Assembly: GCF_900163715.1 (NCBI RefSeq) | Contig: NZ_FWFF01000001.1 | Span: forward strand, 248,001-312,000 | Length of the DNA stretch: 64,000 bases | Direction of reading: 5' to 3' | From: Brevibacterium yomogidense | Lineage (GTDB): Bacteria; Actinomycetota; Actinomycetes; Actinomycetales; Brevibacteriaceae | Shown here: positions 43,553 to 54,130 of the stretch, piece by piece | Numbering within the stretch: the stretch's first letter is position 1 | Layout: every line of letters begins with the position of its first letter | The notes under the pieces: model-generated | The model's database searches: none | The model's input: the letters and a program-made list of their open reading frames with translations, nothing else | Told to the model about the DNA's origin: nothing | Program-made: the position numbers and the translations under genes

Positions 43553-44014
43553 TCAAGCTGGATCCGCGGCCCCGATCTCTCCCCACCGCTGCATGGCTTC
43601 GCCAAGGTGGGTGGGAGTGAGCATGAACATCGGCTCCAGCTCCTCCCACCCAGGCTCTTTCACCCGGCGGCTGTACGACGCATGGGATGCGTCGAGGGAG
43701 TGGGACTCATCGAGGCCGCCGCCATCTACTCCCATGAGCGCCAGGTGGTAGATCCATGTCGAGCCGTCCGACTCGGTATGTCTGAAGGTCGCTTCGAAGA
43801 CGGCGCGTTCCGGCGAGAGTGCCTCCAGACACTCGTCGTAGCGGTTGGTGAGCATCGACATCCACTCCGTCAGCTCACCGTCCCGCCCAACGCGCACAGG
43901 TGACCGGCTGAGCTCCAGCCGAAGCCCCGGAGGGACGGTGTCCGGCATCGGGAAGCCGGCGAAGTCTCGTGGAACCGGGCGGAAGGACAGGCGGGGCGCA
44001 TTCGGCTCAGTCAT
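43553..44014 (-). CDS. DUF6176-like protein
   Basis: 153 aa, ATG at 44014, overlapping the upstream gene end by 8 bp. The middle (LELSRSPVRVGRDGELTEWM, RAVFEATFRHTESDGSTWIY, ASHASYSRRVKEPGWEELEP) resembles the small alpha/beta DUF6176 group; this is from memory of the family and moderate. No signal peptide or catalytic motif. Function unknown, coupled to a DUF2087 gene. Confidence 0.65.
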   Translation of the reverse strand: MTEPNAPRLSFRPVPRDFAGFPMPDTVPPGLRLELSRSPVRVGRDGELTEWMSMLTNRYDECLEALSPERAVFEATFRHTESDGSTWIYHLALMGVDGGGLDESHSLDASHASYSRRVKEPGWEELEPMFMLTPTHLGEAMQRWGEIGAADPA

Positions 44015-44483
44015 GGTGCGTACCCGCTCCCAAGAATTCCGGCAGCCAGATGCGTTCCCAGTCCCCCGTCTCCTGCGCTTCGTTCGCGTCGCGTACGGGC
44101 GCGGTCGCCGTGACCCAGTAGGTCCCGAGGCTGTCGCGCTCCAGCAGGCGATAGTCGACCAGCTCCCGTCGCAGGTAGGCGACGTCCTCGTGGGCCTCGC
44201 GCAGGATGGCGTTCACCTGCGATTCCGAATAGATGGCGCCCGGCTCGAAGCGATGCAGCAGCTCGAGGACGACGGCGAAGCGCGGTCGTCTGCGTGCGGG
44301 GATCCGCAGGAGCCTGCCGTGCTCGATGCGGCCGTCTTCGAAGTGAGACCTGATGAGCTGTTCGTGCTGGGCGCGTGCGGCGTCCCGGTCGAGGCTCAGC
44401 GCGGCCAGCGCCGTCGTGTAGTTCTCACCAGTGCGCTCCATGCGCGCGCGGACGAGCTTCTTGAAATCGCTGTGCGTGGTCAT
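44007..44483 (-). CDS. DUF2087 domain protein, probable DNA-binding
   Basis: 158 aa from the ATG at 44483; a longer frame to 44543 adds residues from a less likely start. The C-terminal DUF2087 winged-helix is recognisable: LLRIPARRRPRFAVVLELLH, FEPGAIYSESQVNAILREAH, DVAYLRRELVDYRLLERDSL, GTYWVT. The N-terminal half is helical and charged. DUF2087 proteins are often fused to acetyltransferases or stand alone as putative regulators. It is translationally coupled to the DUF6176-like gene. Confidence 0.75.
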   Translation of the reverse strand: MTTHSDFKKLVRARMERTGENYTTALAALSLDRDAARAQHEQLIRSHFEDGRIEHGRLLRIPARRRPRFAVVLELLHRFEPGAIYSESQVNAILREAHEDVAYLRRELVDYRLLERDSLGTYWVTATAPVRDANEAQETGDWERIWLPEFLGAGTHHD

Positions 44484-44726
44484 ATGTGCGGTCTTCCCGC
44501 GCCGCGGGCATCCCCAGCCTGCACGGCGCGTGATCCTCCACATGCGTACCGTGCTGCACGAATCCGTACCGCGATCCCGTGCGATGATCCGAGGATCTGC
44601 TCCCCTTCGCCTCTGCGCCCGGGCTGGGGCCGGTGCGCGAGCTGGGCGCTGGATCAGCGCCAGCCCTTACGATGACTCACGGCTCCCAGCCTGTCAATGC
44701 GAGCCTCCACTGCATCCCTCTCCTGC

Positions 44727-45182
44727 TCACCCCCGCGGCACCTCGATCGTCCCGTCCTCCCGCGCGGGCATGCCGGGAGCGTAGGCGACCTCCCACAGGT
44801 GGCCGTCAGGATCGGCCCAGTAGCCGGAGTACCCGCCCCACTCGGCACGGGTCGGCTTCTTCACGTGCACGGCACCCGCCTCGAGCGCCTCCGCCATCGC
44901 ATCGTCCACCTCGGCTTCCGAGGCGAAGTTCAGCGCAAGCGTCACTCCGCGATAGGCAGGAGCACTCCCAGCCTGCGCCACAGGCCCGGCGTCGAGCCCC
45001 ACATCCTCCGCCAACTCCGCGTACCCGAACAGCCCGATCCACGTGCCCGCGGTCCGGAACCACGTGATCCCCACCGACTGGTCACCCCGCTGCTCCCACC
45101 CGAGTCTTCGGTAGAAGGACGCGGATGCGGCGACGTCCGCGACCCCCAGGGTCACAATGCTGAAGTGCGCTGGGACGGCCAT
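44727..45182 (-). CDS. VOC family protein (glyoxalase superfamily)
   Basis: 151 aa, ATG at 45182. Begins HFSIVTLGVADVAASASFYR and keeps the two beta-alpha-beta-beta-beta modules, ending YSGYWADPDGHLWEVAYAPG with the usual Glu. Members include lyases, isomerases and antibiotic-binding proteins. It is not closely related to the tandem pair at 30-31 kb. Function unknown. Confidence 0.85.
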   Translation of the reverse strand: MAVPAHFSIVTLGVADVAASASFYRRLGWEQRGDQSVGITWFRTAGTWIGLFGYAELAEDVGLDAGPVAQAGSAPAYRGVTLALNFASEAEVDDAMAEALEAGAVHVKKPTRAEWGGYSGYWADPDGHLWEVAYAPGMPAREDGTIEVPRG

Positions 45183-45287
45183 GCTGACTCCTCACATCTC
45201 ATGTCTGCACATCACATGCCCGCGTCGCACCATCGCAACGTGTTCCACAAGAATCCCACGCCCCACGGACACAGGCATGGCCCCGCC

Positions 45288-46588
<1,301 letters not shown>

Positions 46589-46592
<4 letters not shown>

Positions 46593-48004
46593 CGTGCCGC
46601 CTCCTCAGTCGCAGCTCCCGCAGTGCCGGCTTCGATTCCGCCGTGCGCGCGCAGCCGCTCGATGTACCAGGCGACGAAGTCCTCGACCTGGTATTCGTGC
46701 GGGGCGTACGGGCCCGGGACATAGGCCGGGCTGCTCACGCCCATCTGCGCGCGGACACACAGTTCCGCGTCCTGCTCATTCGTCATGTGCCAGACCTCGG
46801 TGAGGTGGGGGACGTCGTAGTCGACGCCCTCCTCCGCGTCCTCGTGCACCAGCCAGGTGGTCCGCAGCAGCGTGCGGTCGACACCCAGCGGGACCAGCGA
46901 GAACGTCACCACGTGGTCGCCCAGGAAGTGGAACCAGGTGTTCGGCTGGACGTGGAGGGAGAGGCGCCCCAGGACGGGGGTGTCGAACTCCCCCAGCAGC
47001 TTCCGCGAGCCCGCTCGGCCGTCCTTCGTGTACGACTCTCCGGCGCCGTCCAGGGCCTCGCGCTGGATGCGGAAGCCGGTGGGCCGCCCGCTCAGCTCTT
47101 CGATCGCCTCCGTGAGCAGGCCGTTGCGGTCGGCGTTGACGGAGAGGAGCTGCTCGGCGGCGAGGTAGCGGTCGTGCGCCGGGCGCAGCCGCTTGGGGAT
47201 CTCGTCCTCCCTGTACCCGTAGGTGGGGAAGAAGGTGCAGGTGAGCTCCGGGTGCCCGGCCTCGCAGTGGTAGCACTCGCGGTTGTTCTCCATGACGAGC
47301 TTCCAGTTGGCGTGCTCGACGATGTCCTCCTGGAACGCGACTTTGGTCCGCTCCAGAGCGTGCGGTGCGATGTAGGGGGCGATGCGTGCGGCGACGTCGT
47401 CGATGTCGTCCGGTGCATCCTTCGCGAGGCAGATGAAGATCAGGCCCGCGATGACCTTCACGTGCACGGACATCAGCGAGAAGCAGGCGGGGTTGAAGTC
47501 CGGTGCCTGCACACCGGCGTGCACCAGGTCGCCCTCCGGCGAGTAGGTCCACTGGTGATACCCGCACACGATGTTGCCGACGGACCCGGACGACTCCATG
47601 AGGAGGCGGGCCCCGCGGTGACGGCAGACGTTGTGGTGGGCGCGGATCTCCTCGTCATCGTCGCGGATGATGATGACGGAGGCCCGGCCGACGTCGAGGG
47701 TGACGTAGTCGCCGGGCTCGGGGATCTCCGCGACGGAGGCCGCGAAGATCCAGGACCGGTAGAACACCGCTTCGAGGTCCCGCTGGTAGAAGCCCGGGTC
47801 CGTGTAGAAGGGCGCCTCCAGCGAGTGGCCGGACACACGGGTCGCGACGGCGTGCGCCCACCTGTCGGTGGGGCCGGCGAATGCCGCCGAGCTGTCACCC
47901 GCAGCCGAGGCCGCCGTCGCCCCCGCGTTCATGTCCGGTTCCGCGGTGGTCTGAGTGGTTGGGGCCTGAGTCGTGTGGGCGTCCGCCCTGGGGATCGTCG
48001 TCAT
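46589..48004 (-). CDS. gbcA: glycine betaine monooxygenase oxygenase subunit (GbcA-like Rieske protein)
   Basis: 471 aa from the ATG at 48004, after AAGGAGGGCATCGACG. An Ala/Thr-rich N-terminus precedes the Rieske 2Fe-2S site (NVCRHRGARLL and CGYHQWTY, about residues 120-150) and the mononuclear iron site NNRECYHCEAGHPEL (about 243-257) with an Asp ligand near the C-terminus. KRLRPAHDRYLAAEQLLS agrees with glycine betaine demethylating oxygenases, which release formaldehyde and dimethylglycine. It is the first gene of gbcAB and is divergent from a LysR regulator. Substrate assignment by family resemblance only. Confidence 0.82.
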
Positions 48005-48111
48005 CGTCGATGCCCTCCTTGCCTCGAAGCAGTGGCTGTGACTCCAGTGTCCGCCCACGCCATCGGAAAGAGAAGCGAACGAAATTCGATGAGATGATGC
48101 AAACTGGTCGC

Positions 48112-49041
48112 ATGATCGATCGCAGGCTGACGGTGCTGCGCATGGTCGCGGAGACCGGGACGGTGACCGCGACGGCGAAGGCGCTGTCCTACACACCGTC
48201 GGCGGTGTCGCACCAGCTCAAGACGCTGTCGGAGGACCTCGGCGTCGTGGTCGTCGAGCAGCACGGGCGCGGGATGCGGCTCACCCGCGCGGGCACCGTG
48301 CTGCTCGAGCACGCGCATGAGCTCTCCGCGCGCTGGGAGCAGATGCGCGGAGAGGTGCTCGAAGCCGGCGACGAGCACCAGGACGACGCCCTGCGACTGT
48401 GCGGATTCTCCACCGCGGCGGGATCGCTCCTGCCGGCGGCGGCCCAAGCCGTGCGCCGCGCATTCCCGGACAGCATGATCGGGATCATCGAGGCCGATCC
48501 GGAGGAGTGCTTCGAACTGCTGCTGGCCGAACGCGCAGACGTCGCCGTCGTCGTGGCGACGGAGCCGCTGCCGACGCGGAACGACCCCCGGTTCCAGCAG
48601 CGGGACCTGCTGTCCGACCCCCTGGATCTGCTGGTGCCGGCAGACCACCGGCTGGCCCGCGAAGCCGGTGTACCGCTCATCGCCGCGGCGAACGAGGACT
48701 GGATCATGGACCGGCCGGGGTCGACCTATCACCGGCTCGTGACCGTGTCGTGCGCCGCCGCCGGGTTCCAGCCGGTCGCCGCGCACGTGGTCCGCGAGTG
48801 GGAGACCGGCGCCGCACTCGTGGGCGCGGGGATGGGCGTCTCCCTGGTCCCGAGGCTGGCGCGGCTGCCTGCCGGCCACGACCTCGTGCGGGTGCCGCTG
48901 ACCGGCGATCCGGTCCCCTCACGCCGGATCCTCACGGGGATCCGCCGAGGCAGCGACAGGAGGCCGATGGTCGCGGCGGCACTCGCGGCCTTGGACGAGG
49001 CGGCGCGGGAGATCCAGGAGACGCGGCGGCCGCGGGAGTGA
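48112..49041 (+). CDS. LysR-family transcriptional regulator
   Basis: 309 aa from the ATG at 48112 (ATGs at 48094 and 48097 are alternatives). The N-terminal helix-turn-helix reads MIDRRLTVLRMVAETGTVTA, AKALSYTPSAVSHQLKTLSE, with the periplasmic-binding-like effector domain after residue 90 (ADVAVVVATEPLPTRNDP, GMGVSLVPRLARLPA). It is divergent from gbcA, 107 bp between starts, so it is the likely regulator. In Pseudomonas the betaine genes are controlled by an AraC-type GbdR, so this arrangement differs. Confidence 0.88.
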   Translation: MIDRRLTVLRMVAETGTVTATAKALSYTPSAVSHQLKTLSEDLGVVVVEQHGRGMRLTRAGTVLLEHAHELSARWEQMRGEVLEAGDEHQDDALRLCGFSTAAGSLLPAAAQAVRRAFPDSMIGIIEADPEECFELLLAERADVAVVVATEPLPTRNDPRFQQRDLLSDPLDLLVPADHRLAREAGVPLIAAANEDWIMDRPGSTYHRLVTVSCAAAGFQPVAAHVVREWETGAALVGAGMGVSLVPRLARLPAGHDLVRVPLTGDPVPSRRILTGIRRGSDRRPMVAAALAALDEAAREIQETRRPRE

Positions 49042-49258
49042 GTGCAAGAGGTTCCGCCAGCAGGTCTGGGCCGCCGGGCTGGCCGGTCGTCCCCCCGCGG
49101 ATGCAACCGCCGATCGAGAGGTTCCTGCGCGAGAGCCGAACTGAGGACCGACCGCTTTCAACGCCACATTCGACGCGCGGAATACTTCCTGCGAATTCCC
49201 AGTTGCCTTCAGTGTCGGCGGTAGCGTCGGAAGCAGAGATTTCAACGAAGGGATCACC

Positions 49259-49984
49259 GTGCAGCTCCAGCTCGAGAACAAGGTCGCACTCATCACCGGT
49301 GGCGGATCAGGCCTGGGCCTGGCCACCGCGAAGAACTTCATCGCCGAAGGCGCCAAGGTCTTCATCTTCGACTTCAACCCGAACGCGAAGGCGACCGCCG
49401 AGGAAATCGGCGCCGGCTTCTACCAGGGCGACGTGTCCAAGGCCGAGGATGTCGAGGCCGCCGTCGCCGCAGCCGTCGAACAGTACGGTCAGCTCGACAT
49501 CGCGGTTGCATCGGCCGGTGTCGGCGGCGAGGGTGACGTTGTCACCTCGACCGTCGAGAACTGGGAGAAGACGAATGGCATCGACTACTCCGGGGTGTTC
49601 TACACCAACAAGTACGCGATCGCGCAGTTCCTGGAGCAGAAGACCCCGGGCGTCGTCATCAACCTCGCCTCGATGTTCGGCATGGTGGCAGTCTCGAACA
49701 ACATCGCCTACTCGGCCTCCAAGGGCGGCGTCGTGAACATGACCCGCGCCGCCGGCACGATGTACGCCAAGAACGGCGTGCGCGTGAACGCAGTCGCCCC
49801 CGGCGTGATCGAGACTCCGCTCATCAGCGAAGAGGACCTCAAGACGTACTCCGAGCTGCACCCCGCCGGCCGCGTCGGCCAGGCGCAGGAGGTCGCCGAC
49901 CTCATCACCTACCTCGCCTCCGACAAAGCAGCGTTCATCACCGGCGCCGTCATCCCGATCGACGGTGGCTACACGGCGGTCTGA
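49259..49984 (+). CDS. short-chain dehydrogenase/reductase (FabG-like)
   Basis: 241 aa, GTG start at 49259 after AACGAAGGGATCACC. The core is canonical: ALITGGGSGLGLATAKNF, NLASMFGMVAVSNNIAYSAS with the catalytic Ser and Tyr-Lys, RVNAVAPGVIETPL and the C-terminal TGAVIPIDGGYTAV. NAD(P)-linked 3-oxoacyl- or alcohol-type reductase, substrate unknown. It stands alone, with a hairpin terminator after it. Confidence 0.88.
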   Translation: MQLQLENKVALITGGGSGLGLATAKNFIAEGAKVFIFDFNPNAKATAEEIGAGFYQGDVSKAEDVEAAVAAAVEQYGQLDIAVASAGVGGEGDVVTSTVENWEKTNGIDYSGVFYTNKYAIAQFLEQKTPGVVINLASMFGMVAVSNNIAYSASKGGVVNMTRAAGTMYAKNGVRVNAVAPGVIETPLISEEDLKTYSELHPAGRVGQAQEVADLITYLASDKAAFITGAVIPIDGGYTAV

Positions 49985-50014
49985 TACCGCCCGAGTTCGC
50001 ACCAACCACCCCGA

Positions 50015-50046
50015 AATGCCCCGTGGCACTCTGACCACGGGGCATT
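50015..50046 (+). terminator. hairpin terminator after SDR gene
   Basis: AATGCCCCGTGG (50015-50026) pairs exactly with 50035-50046 (12 bp, 8-nt loop), 31 bp after the stop. Confidence 0.75.
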
Positions 50047-50151
50047 CTCCGACTTCGGGGCGCGAAGCAGTCCACTCAGCTGAATACCCCAAATGGATCT
50101 AAAGGATCAAGACTGTCACTTGAGCAGCGGCCTCTGGAGCCGGGTGCCTGC

Positions 50152-51198
50152 TCAGCCCTTCTGCGCCAGGAGACGTTCCACGCGAGGCTTGACCTCCGTC
50201 GCCAGCAGGGTGAGCGACTCGAGGAGATGCTCCTGCGGCAGTCCGCCGATGTCCATCTGCAGGAAATGGCGCATGTGCCCCATGTATCCGTGCAGGTGAA
50301 CGATGCGCTCGGCGACCTCGTCCGGGTCTCCCACATAGTAGGCGCCGGGGGCATCGGCCTGCGCCAGGAACGCATTCTTGTCCGGAGCGGGCCAGCCGCG
50401 CAGTCGCCCCATCTCCACGTTGAGGTTGTACCACCCGGGGTACATGCGCTCCATCGCCTCCTTCTTGGTGGGCGCGACGAGCCCCAGGGCTGCGACGGAG
50501 ACCTTGATGTCGTCGCCCGTGTGGCCCGCCGCAGCAGCGGACTTGCGATAGAGCTCGGCCAGCGGGGCGAACCGCTGAGGCGCTCCGCCGATGATGCCGT
50601 AGGAGACCGGCAGGCCCAGCTGGCCCGCTCGGGCCGAGGACCCCGCGTTGCCTCCGGTGGCGAGCCAGATGGGCATCCGTCCTGACACCGGCTGGGGCAC
50701 GACGGCCTGGCCGGAGAGTTCCGGACGACGGGCTCCCCGCCACGTCACCTCAGGGGATTCGCTGTCGTTGAGCGTCATGAGCAGGTTGAGCTTGTTGGCG
50801 TAGAGCTCGTCGTAGTCGGCCAGGTCGTAGCCGAACAGCGGGAACGTCTCCACCGAGGATCCGCGTCCCGCGGTGATCTCCACCCGACCGCCTCCGGAGA
50901 TCGCGTCTGCGGTGGCGAACTGCTGGTAGACGCGGACGGGGTCATCGGTGCTGATGATGCTGGCCGCGCTGCCCAGCGTGATCGCCGAGGTGGAGGCTGC
51001 CGCAGCGGCGATGACGGCGCCCGGGGACGAGGCCGGCATGGTCTCCGTATGGTGCTCTCCCACGCCGAAGTAGTCCAGCCCCGCGCGGTCGGCGTGCACG
51101 ATCGCCTCGTGCAGGTTCTTCACCGCCTCCGCACTGGAGCGCAGCGTGCCATCAGTGTTCCGCTGGGCGTCGCCGAAGCTGTATGCGCCGATCTCCAT
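50152..51198 (-). CDS. LLM-class flavin-dependent oxidoreductase
   Basis: 348 aa, ATG at 51198. Luciferase-like TIM barrel: MEIGAYSFGDAQRN, LDYFGVGEHHTETMPASSPG, RVEITAGRGSSVETFPLFGY, IWLATGGNAGSSARAGQLGL. It resembles the Atu2307-type monooxygenases. FMN or F420 is the cofactor, substrate unknown. It lies 100 bp behind an NADP-type reductase gene on the same strand, so that protein may supply reduced cofactor; both are divergent from MarR. Confidence 0.85.
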   Translation of the reverse strand: MEIGAYSFGDAQRNTDGTLRSSAEAVKNLHEAIVHADRAGLDYFGVGEHHTETMPASSPGAVIAAAAASTSAITLGSAASIISTDDPVRVYQQFATADAISGGGRVEITAGRGSSVETFPLFGYDLADYDELYANKLNLLMTLNDSESPEVTWRGARRPELSGQAVVPQPVSGRMPIWLATGGNAGSSARAGQLGLPVSYGIIGGAPQRFAPLAELYRKSAAAAGHTGDDIKVSVAALGLVAPTKKEAMERMYPGWYNLNVEMGRLRGWPAPDKNAFLAQADAPGAYYVGDPDEVAERIVHLHGYMGHMRHFLQMDIGGLPQEHLLESLTLLATEVKPRVERLLAQKG

Positions 51199-51298
51199 GA
51201 TGTCTCCAAGGGGGTAAGGGGAAGAGCGTGGTGTGCTGATCCGGTCGGAATCAGGTAGTCAGTCGGTCGGTCGAACGCAGGGCGCCTGCCGGCCACCG

Positions 51299-51964
51299 TC
51301 AGACGGTCGCTGGCACCGCTGCGTCTCTGAGCAGCGCTGTGAGCTGCTCGGCGGTGTGGGACCCGTTGAAGATCTGGGTGCCCGGCTGGAATGCGCGCCC
51401 CGCGGCCAGAGCTCCCGCGTCGACGGGGTCGTAGCCCAGACGATCGAGAAACCCGGCCACGCACGCTTTCGCGCGGTCGCTGTCGCCGGCGAGCGCCAGG
51501 GCTCGGCGATCCGCGGCGCCCGCCGGGCGACCGTCCTCCTCCAGCTCGTGATAGCCGATGTGGTTCAGAGACTTGACGACGTCTGCGCCGGCGAGGAAGT
51601 CCTGGATGACCTCGCTGCTGGTCCGCGGATCGTCCTCGAACTCATCGATCCGACCGTCCGTGGGCGCCCAGTGGTTCATGACGTCGATCACGGTGCGACC
51701 CGCCAGCAGCGACGAGTCAACGGTCCGGTGCTTGTGCAGGGGGACAGCGATGACGACGAGGCCCGCTGTCGCCACATCCGCGGCGTCCGTCGCCACGGCG
51801 CCCGGGGTCACGATGTCCACCAGCATGGTGATCTCATCGATCGGCTTGGCCGTCGCCATCTTGACCCGGTAGCCGGCAGCGAGCGCCTGCCTGGCGACAG
51901 CAGTTCCCACGCGACCGGCACCGAGGATGCCGATGGTCCGCACGTCGGCGTCAGAAGAGTTCAA
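51299..51964 (-). CDS. NADPH-dependent F420 reductase-like Rossmann protein
   Basis: 221 aa from a TTG start at 51964 with CTGGAGTGCTGCG before it; upstream in-frame sequence lies in the regulator's promoter. TIGILGAGRVGTAVARQALA is the dinucleotide fold, followed by LVVIAVPLHKHRTVDSSLLA, VIDVMNHWAPTDGRIDEF and KSLNHIGYHELEEDGRPAG, as in Fno/NADPH:F420 oxidoreductase-family proteins. Whether it uses F420 or flavin is unknown. First gene of a two-gene unit with the flavin-dependent oxidoreductase. Confidence 0.78.
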   Translation of the reverse strand: MNSSDADVRTIGILGAGRVGTAVARQALAAGYRVKMATAKPIDEITMLVDIVTPGAVATDAADVATAGLVVIAVPLHKHRTVDSSLLAGRTVIDVMNHWAPTDGRIDEFEDDPRTSSEVIQDFLAGADVVKSLNHIGYHELEEDGRPAGAADRRALALAGDSDRAKACVAGFLDRLGYDPVDAGALAAGRAFQPGTQIFNGSHTAEQLTALLRDAAVPATV

Positions 51965-51988
51965 CGCAGCACTCCAGGAGGGTCGTAG

Positions 51989-52033
51989 ATATGTTGTCGT
52001 ACAGACTATATTGCCAACAGAACATATTGGCAA
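51989..52033. promoter_or_regulatory. MarR operator candidates in divergent promoter
   Basis: Two interleaved inverted repeats: ATATGTT (51989-51995) with AACATAT (52021-52027), and TTGCCAA (52011-52017) with TTGGCAA (52027-52033). They lie in the AT-rich 97 bp between the reductase and marR starts, where a MarR protein would control both directions. Confidence 0.6.
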
Positions 52034-52061
52034 CCGCATATGACCGGGTATGATGACCGGC

Positions 52062-52568
52062 ATGTCCGACAGCCCTCAGACCCCACCCGGCGGTGCCGAC
52101 CGCACCCCGCCCGGAGACCTGGGCTGGCAGCTGGGCATGGTCCTGCGCGGCTATCAGTCACGGTTCGAAGCAGCTGTCGAGGGAGTGCCCTCCGGGATCC
52201 GCGGCTTCCAGATCCTGTCGACAGTCGTCCACCGCGACCCGCCCAACCAGCAGGCGCTGGGGTCTCACCTGGCGATCGACCGGACCGTTCTCACGTACCT
52301 GCTGGACAGCCTCGTCGAAGCAGGTGCCGTCGAACGAGTTCCGGCCCCCACTGATCGAAGGGCCCGCAAGATTGAGGCAACGGAGCACGGGCGGGTCCTG
52401 CTGGCGCAGCACGAAGAGCGCGTGGCCGCGGCGGAGGCCGACCTCCTGTCCGGTCTGGACGATTCCGAGGCCCGCACGGTGGCATCCCTCATCGGACGGC
52501 TCGCCATGGACGTCCACCGCGCGCAACCCGGAACCAGCCCCTGCGAGGCGATGGACCACCTGCCCTGA
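52062..52568 (+). CDS. MarR-family transcriptional regulator
   Basis: 168 aa from the ATG at 52062. The winged helix is PNQQALGSHLAIDRTVLTYL, LDSLVEAGAVERVPAPTDRR, ARKIEATEHGRVLL, with a dimerising C-terminal helix. The DRRARK wing is typical. It probably represses itself and the divergent reductase-monooxygenase pair, with a small phenolic or electrophilic compound as usual inducer. The cupin gene follows on the same strand. Confidence 0.87.
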   Translation: MSDSPQTPPGGADRTPPGDLGWQLGMVLRGYQSRFEAAVEGVPSGIRGFQILSTVVHRDPPNQQALGSHLAIDRTVLTYLLDSLVEAGAVERVPAPTDRRARKIEATEHGRVLLAQHEERVAAAEADLLSGLDDSEARTVASLIGRLAMDVHRAQPGTSPCEAMDHLP

Positions 52569-52667
52569 TCCTCCGCCCGGAGTGGCTTCGCAGCAGATCG
52601 AGCGACATGCGGGTGAATGACAGGATGGCCTCACCGAGTGAACTTCACGCAAGGAGGCCTGAAGGAC

Positions 52668-53078
52668 ATGATCGAACGCGACGGCGACTACGCGTACGAC
52701 CTCACATTGCACGGCGGCGCAGGCCGCACGACGATCAAGCACTACTTCGTCAAGGAGTCGACGATGCCCGTTTCGGTGCAGATGTGGACACTCGAGCCCG
52801 GCGCCAGCGAAGGAATGCACACTCACCACGATCCTCCGCTGGAGGAGATCTACCTCGTGGTCTCAGGCACCGCGACGCTGACCCTCGACGGCGAGGTCCA
52901 CGAGCTGGGGCCCGGTGATGCGATGCTCAGCAGAGAGGGCACCGACCACGACCTGGTGAACACGGGCACGGAACCGCTGCGGCTCGTCATGGTCTGGGGA
53001 CCGCCGTCCGAGGACGCTGACCTCAGCGGTTTCAGCACCGTCCAGCACGCCCTGAAGACATTGGCGTCACAGGCGTAG
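52668..53078 (+). CDS. cupin-domain protein
   Basis: 136 aa from the ATG at 52668 (AAGGAGG nine bases further upstream); GTG 52638 is an alternative. Single-domain cupin with both motifs: EGMHTHHDPPLEEIYLVVSG (metal-binding His/Glu set) and GDAMLSREGTDHDLVNTGTE. Such proteins may be isomerases, dioxygenases or sugar-binding. It follows the MarR gene by 99 bp and may be in the same unit. Confidence 0.82.
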   Translation: MIERDGDYAYDLTLHGGAGRTTIKHYFVKESTMPVSVQMWTLEPGASEGMHTHHDPPLEEIYLVVSGTATLTLDGEVHELGPGDAMLSREGTDHDLVNTGTEPLRLVMVWGPPSEDADLSGFSTVQHALKTLASQA

Positions 53079-53104
53079 ACCCCTCGGCTCTGTCACGCCC
53101 TGTC

Positions 53105-54028
53105 TCACTGCCCTGACGACTGCGCCTGCCGCGCCCGTGCACGGTCGTGCGTGCGCAGCTGGAGGACCGCCGCATCCAGCAGCGGCGTGGGAACACCGTA
53201 CGAAGCGGCTCGCGCTGACAGGTCCCCGAGGATGTGCTCGGCTTCCTGGGGGTCCCCGTGCTGGAGGTCGCGGTACAGCGATGAGGTGAACGGCGAACCG
53301 GCCGCAGTGAGCAGTTCCACGCCCTGCGCGTGGCTCTCCTCCCCGACCGGATGACCGGCCGCCGCAGCGACGCTCTCGGTTTCAGCGATCGCCCGGAGGA
53401 CGAGCTGCTCTCCGCCTGCCGCGATGATGTCGCCCACCACTCCGCGGAACAGACAGGTCACCACCCCGGCCGAGGCGATGAACGCCCACTTCTCCCACAT
53501 GCGGGTGAGCACGTCATCGACCACGCTCAGAGTGACACCGGGGACATCGAAGACACTCTGCACGCTGGCTGGCAGTTCACGGCCGTCCAGCGCCCCGATG
53601 GTCATCGCACTCATGGGCGTCTTCTGCACGACGGCCCCCGAATCGTCGATCGTCCCGACGATCTTCACGATCCCGCCGATCGTCCGGCCCGGGTACGCAT
53701 CTGCCAGCTGGTCGATGTGCCGCATCCCGTTGAGGAGCGGCAGGATCACCGTCTCCGCGTGCACTGCGGGTCGGATCTGCTCGATGATCGCCGGCAGAGC
53801 GGGCGCCTTCACGGCCACGACGACGAGGTCGTACGGGCCGTCGACGGCGGTGATCGCATTGACGCGATACTGGCGCTCCCCCTCCGGATCGCGGAAGCGC
53901 AGCCCCTCGGCCCGGAGCACTTCCGCGCGGCGCTCGCGCACCAGGAAGGTCACGTCGCGCCCCGCCTGAATGAGGCGTGCCCCGAACGCCCCGCCGGTGG
54001 CTCCCGCACCCACGACCAGTATCTTCAC
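53105..54028 (-). CDS. ketopantoate reductase family protein (PanE/ApbA)
   Basis: 307 aa from the GTG at 54028, preceded by GAAGGAGTTTCGACG. KILVVGAGATGGAFGARLIQ is the NADP fold; YDLVVVAVKAPALPAIIEQI, ILPLLNGMRHIDQLADAYPG and the C-terminal helical domain MWEKWAFIASAGVVTCLFRG match the family. It reduces ketopantoate in coenzyme A synthesis or a related 2-oxoacid; no other pantothenate gene is nearby, so the exact substrate is open. Confidence 0.82.
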   Translation of the reverse strand: MKILVVGAGATGGAFGARLIQAGRDVTFLVRERRAEVLRAEGLRFRDPEGERQYRVNAITAVDGPYDLVVVAVKAPALPAIIEQIRPAVHAETVILPLLNGMRHIDQLADAYPGRTIGGIVKIVGTIDDSGAVVQKTPMSAMTIGALDGRELPASVQSVFDVPGVTLSVVDDVLTRMWEKWAFIASAGVVTCLFRGVVGDIIAAGGEQLVLRAIAETESVAAAAGHPVGEESHAQGVELLTAAGSPFTSSLYRDLQHGDPQEAEHILGDLSARAASYGVPTPLLDAAVLQLRTHDRARARQAQSSGQ

Positions 54029-54130
54029 CGTCGAAACTCCTTCGTCAGTCGAACTCCATGAGACTAGCCGCACGCGGGCCCTGAAGAATCAGAGCCGTAC
54101 CCAGGCGGATCAGAGCTAGCCCCTGACGGA

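Noticed and set aside
46643-48097. 484-codon plus-strand open frame opposite gbcA
   Set aside because: No domain is visible, and the opposite strand encodes complete Rieske and iron sites.
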